This document shows positions 27,163 through 38,875 of a stretch of 64,000 bases of DNA, piece after piece. The stretch lies in the NCBI GenBank assembly GCA_028023455.1, contig JAQFVV010012506.1:3466714-3530713 (forward strand). Direction: 5' to 3'. The translations under genes and the position numbers were made by a program. The first letter of the stretch is position 1. Every line of letters starts with the position of its first letter. The notes beneath the pieces are model-generated. The model was not told the DNA's origin. It saw only the letters and a program-made list of their open reading frames with translations, and made no database searches. Source of the DNA: Epiperipatus broadwayi (Eukaryota; Onychophora; Udeonychophora; Euonychophora; Peripatidae).

Positions 27163-30100
27163 CTATTTTGCATCTATGTTACATTTTAATTAAGTGTTGA
27201 TTGATTTAAAATTTAATTAACTTTCTATAATTAACTTTTCTAAGACATCCAAATTCATAGTGTTTTTATTTTAAAATACAAATATTCAGTTTCTGTTATA
27301 TTTAGTTTCTATTTAATTAAATGTTTTAATTAAAACTGATAGTTTTATTTTGTTAAATATAATTTATTAAATAATTTGTTAGATGTTTAATGCAAACACA
27401 CACACAAACATGCGATAACATAACATGTATATTCTTTGTAAAGTTTGAATCTGTATAACAAATAATTAATTATACATTAAGTAATACATTTGTATTATTG
27501 TAGATGTATAAAATTATTCTGTGCAAAATTATTGTAAAAATTATATTATCTTAAATAAATTATTGAATTATTTCAGATAAAATTACTATTTAATTATTAT
27601 TATTTTACAAATAATCTTTTTTTTTTACATTTTTAAAAATCCTTAAATATCAAACAAATTTACTTAACTCTTTTTCTTTCTGCAAAAATTCTATTTTACA
27701 ATTTTATTTCAGTTTCTCTATTTCCTTTTAATAAGGTTATTCATATACAGACATTTACTCAATCTAGATCTCTCATATTCAGTTTTGATCATCTTAGTAT
27801 ATATATTTGTAGTCATGTGATGATTCATGTTCATCGACTAAATTAATTAGTAATTGCTTTTAGAAAAACTCAAAGTTTATACTTTCTCAACCACATTTAA
27901 CAATTGGTAATAACATAGACGTTGATAGTGAAAATAATATTTTAAATAGTGTTATTCTCATTTTTTTCAGGTTACTAACTTGACCAGTGACAGTCTAGCA
28001 TGGGAAATAAAATGGTAATCTTTACATTCACGGTAACACTCTAAACAATTGCAAGCACATTTAACCTACCCTGATTCCTATTGCTTTTCAGAAAAGATTT
28101 TATTTTTTTAATATTGAAAAACAACATTCAGGCTCTGATATAGTCATGGAAAAATGTCAAGAGAATTTTTATCAAAATAGCAATTTTACTAAGAACACAA
28201 TTTAGATTATTTTTTGTTATAAATTTTAACAAATCAATTAATTTGCAATAGGCATGCGTATCGAATCTATTTTAAAATACTTGAAGTTCAGTTTCAAGTT
28301 TTTGTTTATTGATCATGGGACATACTTGTGGTTAATTTTATTTCTTCTGCAGGAAAAAAAAAAGTAATTTGTGTTTAAAATTAGAAAATTTCGCATTATT
28401 AAATAATTCAGATGCCACTAGATGTTTAGTAAAAGAATATATTTCATGTTTAACAAAACATATGCAATGACATACTTCCTTTGACTTCGAAATTGTTTGA
28501 ATAAATAAAACATTTTTCAATAGCCTTAACATCAAAGAAAAAGTTATTGATCTTTTCGCGCAAACAAAACAAGAAGACTGGATTTTATTTTTGAAATAAT
28601 TTTTAACAAATAATATTCAATTATGCTTATTTTTACCATAATTTTTTTTCTTATGAATAAAAATAATTTCTTCAAATGTATGTTTATATTAAAAGATGCT
28701 GCACACCCACGGTTACAAGTCACGAGCAGCCACCGATTTCTATAGTACGAAGTTTTATTGCTTTTTTTTTAAAACTAATTACATATTTACATTATCTATC
28801 GATATAAATAATTACCAATATATTTAGTTTCTAAATTAACTTTGTAGTGACTAGATTGCCCATTTTTCATTGAAATAGAAGTTAACTCTTAAATGTCAGA
28901 AAAAATAAATAAATAACTTAAAGCGTCCTCTACAGGATTTTAATAGAACTTTTAATTACTACTTTGATAAGAAAGAAAAAGAGTTCTTACGATGTAATAC
29001 AGTCTGCCAATTTACGAACTTAGTTATCAAAAGTTCTAACAAGCCCTTAAGGTTTTAGTTTTATAAGTTTATTTATAAAATCTTTTTAATACTTTATTTT
29101 TAAAAGTATTTACACTTAAAAGCTTTTAACTTTATTTTTACAAAAGCAGAAAATAAAGGTCGATAATAATGAAATAGAAAAATAAAATATAAATACTATC
29201 TCATAAAAATTAGAATTAAGTCATATATAAATGAGGGCTGTTTTTATATCTGGATTATAATAGGTTTCACTTTGTTGAAAAATTCATTAGATTTGTTCAT
29301 CCTTGCGTACATCTGGGAGAGCCAAAGCAAAAAGTTATTTTTTCATCATTTTGCATTGACTGAGAAATCTAGTAAATAAAGGGAAGATGAAATACTTATT
29401 AATATTGTTTAGTTCATGACCTGAAACTATATATAACGTTGGAAAATAATACTGAATTTATTATACAACGTAATGGTATTTGATGTGGAATATTTAAGCA
29501 AAAACATATATTGCTAAAATTCAATTTTCAACTGAAATAAAACGGTTTGCAGACAAACAGGCAGTGTGAGGCACAAAAACACTTCATTACTGGGGCACCA
29601 AGACACCAAGATAATTAATAAAATTTATATTTAATAAAATTGTTCATATTTTCGAATCATTTCATTCTTAGAAATACGTTCTGAGCATAAATATGTTTTA
29701 TTTAAATATAAGAGGAATACTTCTTTATTTAAACTTATTTGTGGCAATTACCCACATTTTTTAACTGAAATAAAAGGATTTGCAGACAAACAGGAATTGA
29801 TTAACGAATGGAGGCCTATGAGTAATGTGATGAAGATGTTGAAAATTTACTGCATCGTCTATAGCTTTAAAAGTATAGCACCATTCCCACCACACAATCA
29901 AATCATCTATTTTTACCATGTATTTGTTATACTGCATTATAATAGCTGCCTCATATTTGGAAATTATCCATAGCATATATAACTAATAATTAGATATCTA
30001 ATTACCACACACACCAAATAGTGAAATTTTGAATAGTATATTAATATCAATAGTGGATAGAAGAGATTAAAGATAGTCAGAGACTTCAGATTTTAACAAA

Positions 30101-30663
30101 AAAATATAATTATTTTAGTAAAAAAAAAATATTAAAAGTCATTTGAATATGGCATAAATGAGAATTTTACTATACAATATATCAGTTAGTTGTAGTAATA
30201 ATTTTATATCATTTGTTTCTAAACTTTTCTTCAAGTAACTAGCATTAAATACAAATGAATAATGTCAACAATTTCGGACATTACTAATATAAAAAAAAAT
30301 ATTTACAATATAATATATCTAAAACATTCATTAATGAACAAAATTCTTACTCAGATAACTTTGGTTTTCAATTATTCAGAATCTTTGAGCTCAAACAGAA
30401 AACAAATAAATGTAATGGCTGTTTTGCCACAGACTTTTAATTGTTTGTGCATAGTCATTTCAATATTACAAAAACTGGACAGTCTTTTTATTGGACAGAT
30501 GCCATCATACTAATTGCATTATTAATAATTACTTAAACTTCATTACCCAACATAAAAGTTGAATTCTTGCAATCCTTTTTGAATTTTACCATTTTAAGTT
30601 TTCTTCTTACTTTATATAATTCCCAGTTTTGCACATAATACTAAAGGTAAGTTTCTGCTGTAG
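27162..30663. other. Unassigned AT-rich DNA
   Basis: No gene, RNA gene or transposon end can be supported except a weak exon-like candidate at 27,971-28,014, listed separately. A short duplicated phrase (TTTGCAGACAAACAGG) occurs near 29,549 and again near 29,779, suggesting an old local duplication of about 230 bases. Confidence 0.45.
27971..28014 (+). other. Weak internal-exon candidate (44 bases)
   Basis: A strong polypyrimidine acceptor (CTCATTTTTTTCAG) ends at 27,970 and a GT donor (GTAATC) starts at 28,015. The enclosed 44 bases are open in the frame reading VTNLTSDSLAWEIK, which is reminiscent of fibronectin-type-III-like strands but too short to mean much. Chance is a real alternative. 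Confidence 0.18.
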
Positions 30664-30739
30664 GTATGATAGGGCATTAAAAACTAAAGCTGATCCCAGG
30701 AAGATTCACCTGGCTTTTATTCAAAAGATTTCTATCCAA
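30664..30739 (+). CDS. Candidate internal exon, 76 bases, unknown protein
   Basis: The segment is preceded by a good branch-point-like TACTAAA (30,639-30,645) and the acceptor TTTCTGCTGTAG, and followed by the donor GTAAGT (30,740-30,745). In the frame set by one leading base it encodes 25 residues with balanced composition, beginning YDRALKTKADPRK and continuing IHLAFIQKISIQ, with no stop. Codon composition is clearly richer in G and C than the flanks. The exon would be in phase 1+75, so it needs neighbours outside this window or in undetected exons. I do not recognise the protein family. Nearby repeats (30,830-31,150) are intron-like. It is the best host-exon candidate in the window, but unproven. 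Confidence 0.4.
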
Positions 30740-30829
30740 GTAAGTTTCAGATCAACTTATTTCCTGATGAGTCAGCATAGTTGGTACATTGGTTTAAATG
30801 TAGTTCTCCATTTTAAAATTCCCACTAAT

Positions 30830-31150
30830 ACAGCGAAGTCTCTGATAATGCTATGATTTTGTGGTCAATAACTGCTTTCTACAGTGATATTGCTTATTGT
30901 TTCTCTTTTACTTAAACTTACTTTGCTGACTATTAATCATAGTTTCACTGTCATGGATTCAGGTGGCAACTGCTCTTTGCCAAAAGTTGATCTAATCTGC
31001 TTTTTTTGAAATTATAGCTTAAGTCCTTAAGTCTAAACCTATGATGCAATAAACAACAAGTACCTACTTTTTTAAAAAAGCAATTAATTTGAATGCACCT
31101 TGCTGTTTCTCAAAAGTTAATTAATTAAATATGATCAATATAAAGGTCAA
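30830..31150 (+). repeat. Dispersed repeat, copy 1
   Basis: The segment is collinear with 46,655-46,965 in the same orientation. Both contain GGTCAATAACTGCT, a CAGTGAT stretch, a CCAAAAGT...CTG stretch, a CTATGA.(A/G)CAATAA stretch, a run of T/A, a TTGCACC(T/C)(T/G)GCTGTTT stretch and CAAAAGTTAAT. Coding potential is absent. The class of repeat is unknown. Confidence 0.65.
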
Positions 31151-31169
31151 TCTTTGCATCTATCCAGAT

Positions 31170-32170
31170 ACTTTTTCAGTGGTAATGGTATTTTCATATA
31201 TGTTAATTTGAAGTTTCTACCATTTTTAGAATCATTGTTTATTTCTTCACTTATTTTATTTTTTTACTACTTTCTGGCTCTACTCCTCATCATTCTTATC
31301 TCCTTACATGTACTTCGATATGAGGATTGTCAGGTGATCTGTCAAGAGTACATTGTTACCATGGGCTTGGGTGATTATTGTTTATTATACCTATGCTTCC
31401 TTTTTTTCTATTTTTCCAGTCTGATCTAAATCTGTAATCTGTGGCTATCAATTACATTAATACATTCAATAATAGCTTTATTTTTAATCTTATTTAATTC
31501 TGGTATGACAATGCTTACTTTCATTTCTGTCCATACCTTCCTGATGGTGCAAACTTATGTTTATGTCATTTAGAAATTCAATCATGTATCTGCCCTTCCA
31601 ACATACCTCAAGCAATTGGTATTCTTAATTTTTCTACTTGGCATTTAAAATCTGAATATATATGAAACCTTTCCTGCTCAACCCAATATTGAATCTCTTC
31701 CTGGTGTATTTCTGTCTAAAAATTGTTTAAAATAATCTCCCTATATTTCATATAAGATGTAGGTTTTTTTTAATGGGTGAGTCCCATTATTCATTAAAGA
31801 TGCCTAGGAGATGATCATATATCATTGCCCTTTGCTGTGGTTCTCTCAAATCATTTTATCTGGAAAGAACTTTTTAGGCTAACCAAATGTTCCATGAATG
31901 ATTGTTCTGCCTCACAGACTGAAATTTTGCATCTTTTTAAAAATTGATTGATGCTACTATATATTTCATGGCTTTTGTCATCCTATTTCAATGGTATCAT
32001 TCCTATAAATTTCATTGGCCTAATTTTTTTATGTTCTTTACCTTACACTCTCTTAGTTTTTTCACCATTCTTTAATTTACTTCTATCTCTCTTTCCTTTC
32101 CACTTAATCAGCTTTTATTTTCTTGATGTATTAATCATTTCTTTCTGAATTTTTGTTATATTATCTTGAG
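31170..32170 (-). pseudogene. Possible decayed LINE fragment, minus strand
   Basis: Broken minus-strand translation gives LINE-like phrases such as HPLKKTYILYEI and GDYFKQFLDRNTPGRDSILG, resembling the region upstream of RT where LINEs read 'WxxYFxxLLN'. No catalytic RT box was found. Stops are frequent. It may equally be an unrelated repeat. Confidence 0.25.
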
Positions 32171-32462
32171 TGACTTTCCAACAGGGCCACTGCATGAGTA
32201 ATAAGTATCTTTATAAATTAAAGTCCAGTACTCTTTCCCTCCTAATTTTATGAAATAAAATTTTACATTAAAACAAAATTAATTAATATAAAATTTTATT
32301 TTAAAAATGAACAGAAACAATGGAACAGTAAGGTAGCAGTTTTAGTGGAAAGTTCATGTCACTGGGCTCTTTTAAATTTCCTTAATTTGCAAGAAGAGAG
32401 GGAAGTCAGAGGAAGAAACTGAGTGGTAGACCAAAGGTAAGTGAAATATCTTACTTTTCAAA

Positions 32463-33209
32463 GTGATGAATGGTGAAATTATAGAAGATTCTGCAATTTG
32501 CAAGGAAAATTTAAACTCAGTTTTGTTATTGATTATGGCCATTAGCAATAGTGATGCTTTAGCACAGGAGAAAATTAAAAAAATTTCAAATCGTTCGAAT
32601 GTCTCTTTCAATGGTGAAAATGTTGAGATTTCATCTCATAATGATGATAATATTGTTTTAAAAAATGTTGCTAACAAAAATTCAATTAAAACCAGTCAAA
32701 ATCTTCATTCTGGAAATTTCACAAGTTTTTCCAAACTGCTAGAGGCTGATATTTTTTTAGAAAATAAAGAAATTGTTGACTATTCTCAAACTAGAGATAA
32801 TTCCAATGTTTTACCTATGGAATATAATTTTAGTAATCAATCCAATATGCAGAAGAGGTCCAATGAACAGTTTGTGTTTTCTCATAATTTTCAAAGACAT
32901 TTTAAACTGCTAGAGGCTGATAGTGTTGCTACAAGGGCAAAATTCTTAACTAAAAGGAAAAACATTGATATTTGTGAAACAAAAGATAATATTAGTGACA
33001 ATTGTAATATAAAATATAATTCTAGTGATTCTAAGAGAACAGAAGCATCTATTACTCCTTTCCACCTTCAGTACAAGTCTATTCATCAATCCACCAACTC
33101 CAATGTTTTCACTTATGCTAGGTTTGTTAATAATAATAATCGACAAAAAGAAATAATCTACAAGCAGAAGATATCCAGGCTTCTTGATCAATCTTATGAA
33201 CAGTGGTGA
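32463..33209 (+). CDS. LINE ORF1, N-terminal part, still open (248 codons)
   Basis: This is the longest open frame after the PLE frame. The product is Asn/Ser/Lys-rich and probably disordered. It has an imperfect internal repeat: KLLEAD at residues 91-96 and again at 148-153, each followed about 25 residues later by N/D-rich phrases with the pattern RDNS or KDNI. A charged segment with YKQKISRLLDQSYEQ closes it. The DNA downstream continues ORF1 in other frames with a CCHC knuckle, so the stop at 33,209 is a frameshift effect. ORF1 proteins of L1/Tx1-type LINEs bind element RNA. The start codon chosen is the first ATG pair and is not backed by any context signal. That this half stays open while ORF2 is heavily mutated is odd. 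Confidence 0.5.
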   Translation: MMNGEIIEDSAICKENLNSVLLLIMAISNSDALAQEKIKKISNRSNVSFNGENVEISSHNDDNIVLKNVANKNSIKTSQNLHSGNFTSFSKLLEADIFLENKEIVDYSQTRDNSNVLPMEYNFSNQSNMQKRSNEQFVFSHNFQRHFKLLEADSVATRAKFLTKRKNIDICETKDNISDNCNIKYNSSDSKRTEASITPFHLQYKSIHQSTNSNVFTYARFVNNNNRQKEIIYKQKISRLLDQSYEQW

Positions 33210-33796
33210 ATTGAATGATTTTGGTCATGAGGGCCACAACAACTTACCAATAACTTTAATAAATCTATTCCTGATCTCCTATATAAAACATTTCTACACT
33301 ATTCAAATGAGAGAACACTCACCATCACTAATAATTAGATGTTTCTTATTCAAATTTCCAGCAGACCAGTTTTACAGCTTGTTTACGGAAAAGAACTTGA
33401 CAGAAGGAATACACAAGATCTTGGTGCTTCCAACTGTTACTCAGTAATCAAATTTAAGTCATGGGAAGACAAGAATAATTTTAAAAACAATATTAGGACT
33501 ATTTGGTAACAAATTCATAGATTGCATTAATACCAATTGGCCACTGTCTTGGCAGGAAGAATTAAAAACTGTTTAATTAACTTTCAAGAGAAGATCTGCA
33601 AGAAATGCTTGGTAAATATAGGATAGTCTCAAACTTCCATTACTTAGTAGGGAGAAAGCTGGGGGTGTCAGTTCTCTCAAACACTGCTGTATTTAGTATA
33701 ACTATAAAAGGCAGAGTCAGTCTGGCTGATATTCTGACCATCATTTCACTACATGGTGCTCAAATGGTTTTATCATTTGTTGGTGTCCAACTCTAG

Positions 33797-33890
33797 TGCT
33801 TTTATTGTCTAGTGAAAACTCATTTGATCAAGGACTGTAAAGATAGGATTTGTGGTCTATGTGGCATTAAGAGAAACAGGATTCATAAAT
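33797..33890 (+). pseudogene. LINE ORF1 zinc-knuckle region
   Basis: In the frame starting at 33,797 the DNA encodes CFYCLVKTHLIKDC, a perfect CX2CX4HX4C zinc knuckle, followed by a second partial knuckle, CGLCGIKRNRIHK, with a stop before its last cysteine. Zinc knuckles of this type occur at the C-terminus of ORF1 in Tx1-like and several other LINEs, and bind nucleic acid. The frame is not continuous with the open ORF1 start. Confidence 0.7.
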
Positions 33891-34963
33891 GAGGTGGGAC
33901 ATCTGGGGGTGCAAATATGTTGGATTTGGCTATGGGATCTCATACTAAAACAGCCAAGGTGGGCTGACTCCAATGATGTATCTAGGCAGCAGTTTACTAC
34001 TAGAAATACTGGACCTGTGTGGATTGAAATGTGTATGCAAGGAGTTAATTTCATTGAAGATGAAAGTTCAAAGGAGGCCTTCCAGGATGTTAGAAATCCT
34101 TAAATAGATTCCTGGTGTGATGAAGTAGCCAGTAACATGTACACAATCATTTGGTTTGAAATGTTCAGTCATGAGAAAGGCCATGTTTCTGATGAAGAAA
34201 ATAAAGAGTTGGATATGACTTTAATGCAGGAAAATCATGAACAAAGAGAGTGGGTTGAGAATCCAGAGTTGTCTTCTGGGTTGGATGATTATTCCTTAAA
34301 TGAGGGACAGAGTGCAGTGACTTGCTTGGCTTCAAATCATGGTATCAAAATTAAAGTTAAGGAGAAGAAGCAGAAAAATAATAATTGGAAGATTGATAGA
34401 GGTAACAATATAGAGATGGATATTCAAGATGAGATCCCAACTAAATCCCACAATGAGTCAAGTCACCATGCTCAGAAAAAAGAAAAAACACCAAGGAGCT
34501 AAAGCAGAGTAGCAGATTCAATTCTGGAGATGATGAGTTGCTGTGCTTGCCTCTGAGTGTGCAACCAAATAGAGGGGAAGGTTAGACTTGTGATAAAAAG
34601 AGACAGAGGACTAATGCTAATTCTTCCACTGATACATGGAGAGAAGAGGGAGTAGATGTCACAATGAAAAAAGAAAGTGGCTCAAGAAGACACACTTTGT
34701 CCAGGGCTGTGTTAGGGTTCTTTGGATGAGACAGGTCTCTATGTTGACATTTCCGTACTTTCTGGCATGCCTGAATATGGTATTTCAGGGTCTTCTTTTG
34801 GCTTAAGGGTCAGTACTACCACAATGGATTCCACATCAGGCCATGAGGACTTGGTTAATGCTTCTAATTCTCCTGGGCACCATGGCCACAGTAATCAGTA
34901 AATTCTGTCACCCTGAATTGTTTTCTTGTTTCTAAGTTCATTTCCCTTTATTAATTTTCTTCT

Positions 34964-35190
34964 AAAATGTTAATTTCAATTATTGGGACCAATTTCAGGG
35001 GTTTAAATTCTCTGCCAAGATTAGATGCTTTTAAAAATTCTTTTAATCTTAATCTGCCACAGGGCATCTGTATGGTGGAGACAAAAATTAGTCAAAGGTC
35101 AAGTTATAGAATTGAGTCATTTTTCCCTCCCTTGATTACTTTAAATATTCAAACTGTCTCATTGTGGTCGGAGGTGTTGCAATATTGATA
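34964..35190 (+). pseudogene. LINE ORF2 endonuclease start
   Basis: The frame opens with SIIGTNFRGLNSLPRLDAF, the LINE pattern for the first strand of an apurinic/apyrimidinic-like endonuclease (xxTxNxRGLN). It continues to GICMVETKIS, the 'xxLxETK' second motif with the metal-binding Glu. It ends at a stop at 35,188. Later endonuclease motifs are scattered in other frames to about 35,650. Confidence 0.7.
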
Positions 35191-36696
35191 AATAAATGCA
35201 GAGCCTTTTCAGAGTTCAAAGTCATTTTTGTTGATTCTAATTGTATTTTCATTGATATGCATTATACCAACTTCATTTTAATCTAGTTTATCTATACTTA
35301 CAAAGCAATGAGCTATTAATCAGGAAAATTATATACGTATTAACAGTCTCAAACTCCTCTCCCCTGTTGATTTTAGGGGTTTTTAACATAAGTTATGAGT
35401 GATTTAATCATCAATCTGTGCACTTGACCAATAGCGGGGTCATGTGTGGTAGGGTTTTTTTTCCTCCAGATGCATTTTTCTATTATACCTGTAGATGGAG
35501 AATCTTAATTGACCTTCTTTACTACATGGCAGACTTACACTTTCAGATCAATGTGGTACTGAGATTGGTCAGTTTTCTGATCACTTGGCACTGCATGTTG
35601 ACATTGAGGTGGATGACAGGCCTCCGATCATGTATGGTTTGAGAAGTACTATGAGACTGGAGAATAAGCATACCATTCCTGCAGGTCTCATTTTGAAAAA
35701 TTAATATATTTGTTTAAAAACAACATTTTGAATTTAGGCTCCTTTCAAGCCTGGACAGCCTTCCTTGAAGTGGTGCAGGCTATTATTTAAAAATTCACTT
35801 GGAATTTTCCTGGCCCAATAAAATTATTACTTGAGCTAAATGACATTGCAAATAAACTGGACTTACTCTCTGGAAGTAGTCACAAAGTTAACAAAATTCT
35901 ACATCTGAAGGATCATTACTGGAATAGTCAAAGAATCTTGGCAGAACACATCACCATTAAGTGTACCCATAGGTTCCTTGGCAACTTGCACTATTGGACC
36001 AGAAATTATTTGAGGTGGTTGCTGGGAGGAAAAAAATAGATTACCCCCTCATCAATGGTCCTTAATGGGCAGTCATATATTGGAGATGCTATAATCCTAG
36101 TAATCCATAATTACTTCCATCTCCAAGTTACAGAGTCAAGGGAGGACTAATAGTAGAGCTGAGTGCTGAGTGGATGACTCATCAGATTATGAAAAGACTA
36201 GTCAAGCTATTCTTGAAAAGCTCAAATCATTCCCCAAGGGGGCCCACCCTGGTCCACATGTGCTTCCCAAGTTCCTCCTGCTACACCTAAGTCATTTCAT
36301 TGTGCCAATCATCTTGGGAGTCATCATAGATCACTTGAGGGACTGTATCTGGTCTCGCTAGTACCCTTTCTAAAAAAGCATGGTTCACCCTCTGAGCTCT
36401 CTAATCTTCAGCCAACTTCTATGATGCATTTGGTCATCGATATTGTTGAGTCACTTCTCAAGGACTGCATTTACTATCTTCTGCACAGTTTGCAAGAAAA
36501 GGGCTATCTACAACCACTATCTACAACCAATGCTGTTTGCTTGTTTAGAATTGTGCTCTACCATATGAGGCAGCATAGAGGTGTCAGACCAATCACTGTC
36601 AAATAGACATCAGTGGAGCATTTTACTTGGTGAGAATTGATCTGCTCATTGGGGTGCTTAGATGTTATATGATCTCTGAGACCCATCTTTCCATAA

Positions 36697-37251
36697 TTGG
36701 AAAATCTTAATAATAGGGAGATTCTGGTCACTTTGGATGGAAAGGTGGACTCGGGGTTTTTTCCAGATCTCTCTATCCCACAAGGTCAACCACTTAGTAC
36801 TCTTTTGTTCATAGCATTCATCAACCTGCTACTCATTAGACTTGAGATTCCAAATCTGGGGAGAGTGGTCAAGTGTCTTGCCTTTGTCGATAACATTGTG
36901 GTGTTTCTTCCATTAGAGAAATATATTCCTGGTCTCAAGAAGATCATGGACAGGTATTCTGAGAACTATGATCTTAGCTTTAATTGGGAGAAGCCTGCAG
37001 CATGGCAGTTATTGATTGGAAAGATTTCTGCTAGTTTTTTGTCTATTCCACAGAATTTTCTTGGTTTTCCCCTAATACTTTCTGCAAGGGATATGAGAAT
37101 TCAGGTTCAAAAAAAATTGCATGAGGCATTCAAGATCACAGTTCATTTGATTTTCAGGATTTACCTGTCGTTAATGGGAAAGGTGGCATTACTTAATATG
37201 CTAACCTTCCCCAAGATAAAATTATTTTATGCTGGTAATAATTCCAACTAA
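36697..37251 (+). pseudogene. LINE ORF2 reverse transcriptase palm
   Basis: The 184-codon frame holds the RT motif-B phrase IPQGQPLSTLLFIAFINLLL (about residues 27-46). Next comes LAFVDNIVVFL, in which the catalytic (Y/F)ADD box is mutated to FVDN. The post-catalytic LSFNWEKPAAW phrase follows, and then the thumb phrase LSLMGKVALLNMLTFPKIKLF. Loss of the second catalytic Asp means this RT is dead. The style matches L1/Tx1 elements. Upstream RT motifs are in broken frames from about 35,700. Confidence 0.75.
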
Positions 37252-37715
37252 AAGTTTCCAGTTGAAGGTTAATTTTCTTTGCTCTCAACTGCTCTGGAAG
37301 AAAAAAGTTGTTGCCATAAGCCACAGAGGATGTGCCAACCCAGAAGGGTTGATGGTCTTGCCTTTTACTCTATTCAAATCTTTCTCTATCAGAGAACCCA
37401 TAATCTTTTGGTTAGGCTGAAAGAGTGGTTTACATTAGCTGTTTTTCATTCTTTAATTCCCCCACTGACTTGCTGCTCCCCATGGATAGGCCCCTGCCTG
37501 TAAAACTGCTGGCTTGGTTGGAGAGGCTAGTTGCATTGGCTAAGGTGGCAGGAATTGGAGGCAAATTGTTGTCAACTAAATTAAAATATTGGGATGTATA
37601 CCAATTGTTTAACCCTACCACAGCTACTCCTCATGGCTTCTTGGGTCTTTCAAATGATCTGTTAATCAGGAAATTTAAATTCTTGATGTTAGAAGATTTT
37701 TGGATTACATTATAA
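37229..37715 (+). pseudogene. LINE ORF2 C-terminal region
   Basis: Overlapping frames give FLCSQLLWKKKVVAI followed by RGCANPEGLMVLPF, the 'FLWxxK...GGLxxP' segment found after the RT in L1/Tx1-type LINEs. Next is a Leu/Trp-rich segment with LAWLERLVALAKVAGIGG in another frame. No catalytic domain lies here. Confidence 0.6.
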
Positions 37716-38159
37716 ATTTGACTGCACTCTCTACTAATGAATACTTAGTTATGAAGAGAGGCTTTCCAAACTAAATCCAGTTTTCCAAATGTGCAGTTGA
37801 GAGAATGAATCACTGCAGCATCTCTTCTTTGCTAGTGTGATATTAAATCAATGCAGAGCAATACTGAATGGTTGGATGACATCTTATAAACAAAGGATTT
37901 TTAACCTAAATGAATGTTTGAAAACTGGAATCTTTGGAATAAATAGGCTGTTAATCATGATGAACAATATAGTCTGGACAATGAGGTGCCATCTGATATT
38001 TGGGAAGAGTAATGGTAATTTACATAATGAACTTTTGTGCAAGATCAAGGCTGCCAGAAGGTGGGATTATGGGATTATATGATTTTGCTGGAAAGAATCT
38101 ATAATGATACATGGAAGCTTGGGGTGTTGGCAGAATAGTTTTTGCATCAGCACTGAATG

Positions 38160-38725
38160 GTTTCCTTAACAATTTGTCCAAAGGTCACTCTACATAAGCC
38201 ACTAAGATGGCTCCAGCCATGGTTAGGTATCCCCATTTTGGGTGATTGAGAGCCAAAGGATCAGCTCCCCATAATGGTCATAAGGCTAGGGAATGTGTTT
38301 TGTTTCCCTGCCCATGTTTTAGCAAGTAAAGAACCAAAGACACCAAAATGTATAGGTACTGAACTGAGTTCAGACCTAAATGGCTATATAAGCTAAGGAG
38401 CTTGGATTGAAAATATTATAGGGTTTTTAATTTAAGACTCGTAGTTTTATAGTTAAGTAGAGATAAAAGATGGCTGCTGGAAGGTTGCATTAGATCCTAA
38501 GATCTAGGTGCCATTCTCTCAGATCAAGGCTCCTCACTGATGAAGACCACATGCCAAAAACTAGTCTGGGGATATTGGATGATCAGGAACTAAATGAGAA
38601 TTTTATGCACAAGCCTTCTGGCATCCATTGATTATTCCAGTTTGCACTGAGTGGCAATATATAGAGAGAGAGTTTTGCTTGTTTTAATAACAGTTATAGG
38701 CAAGCATAGGAAATGGTGATCATGT
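38160..38725 (+). mobile_element. Foldback retrozyme-like element, right arm plus tail
   Basis: This is one arm of the foldback family. It includes GGTTGCATTAGATCCTAAGATC, a hammerhead-like core at 38,531-38,572, GGCATCCATTGATTA, a degraded terminal GAGAGTTTTGC and the unique tail (TTTTAATAACAGTTAT through GTGATCATGTGATG). The arm is collinear with 40,886-41,190. The opposite arm is missing or has merged into the LINE 3' region. The element directly follows the Tx1-like LINE remnant. Confidence 0.65.
38531..38572 (+). ncRNA. Hammerhead-ribozyme-like fold in foldback element
   Basis: The exact core CUGAUGA (38,537-38,543) follows a stem-I strand UCCUCA, which pairs over 6 bp with UGGGGA after the cleavage site (one U-G pair). 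A short stem-II hairpin with loop CCACA lies at 38,544-38,556. AAA stands where GAA is expected. The 2-bp stem III AC(UA)GU and cleavage nucleotide C17 (38,566) follow. A 2-bp stem III with a 2-base loop is like the newt satellite hammerhead, which acts as a dimer. G12 is A in this copy, but a sister copy at 41,073-41,083 keeps GGAAAC, so the ancestor probably had G12. Confidence 0.5.
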
Positions 38726-38811
38726 GATGTTTATTAGCTTAATTCTGCAGTATATTGAATAATAATAATCACAGTAGGTAATTACTTTTGTCAGTCATAT
38801 TTTATAATATT

Positions 38812-38875
38812 GTATAGTGGTTCAGTGCCAGATTCTAAAATATAAAATCCCAAGATTGATCCAGGTACTTTCTTG
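38812..38875 (+). mobile_element. tRNA-like SINE relic
   Basis: Box-A-like TATAGTGGTTCAGTGCC and box-B-like AAGATTGATCCAGG are spaced about 25-30 bases apart, as in a tRNA. No tail or duplication was seen. It could be a tRNA pseudogene or a SINE head. Confidence 0.4.

Larger units (their letters stand above)
32400..38095 (+). mobile_element. Tx1/L1-like LINE remnant with ORF1 and ORF2
   Basis: This long element remnant is markedly less AT-rich than its surroundings. It shows ORF1 (open N-terminal half 32,463-33,209, then broken, with a CCHC knuckle at 33,797-33,838), an ORF2 endonuclease start at 34,964, and an RT palm region (36,697-37,251). A post-RT segment with LLWKKKVV... and EGLMVLPF (37,229-37,420) and a C-terminal part to 38,082 complete the order. 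This order and the RT/post-RT style ('SLMGKVALLNMLTFPKIK') fit the L1/Tx1 group. Stops and frameshifts throughout ORF2 make it inactive. At 5.7 kb it is close to full length. Confidence 0.75.

Noticed and set aside
26985-27173. 62-codon Tyr-Leu-Ser-Ile frame on the minus strand
   Set aside because: It is a pure translation of the GGTA/GATA microsatellite.
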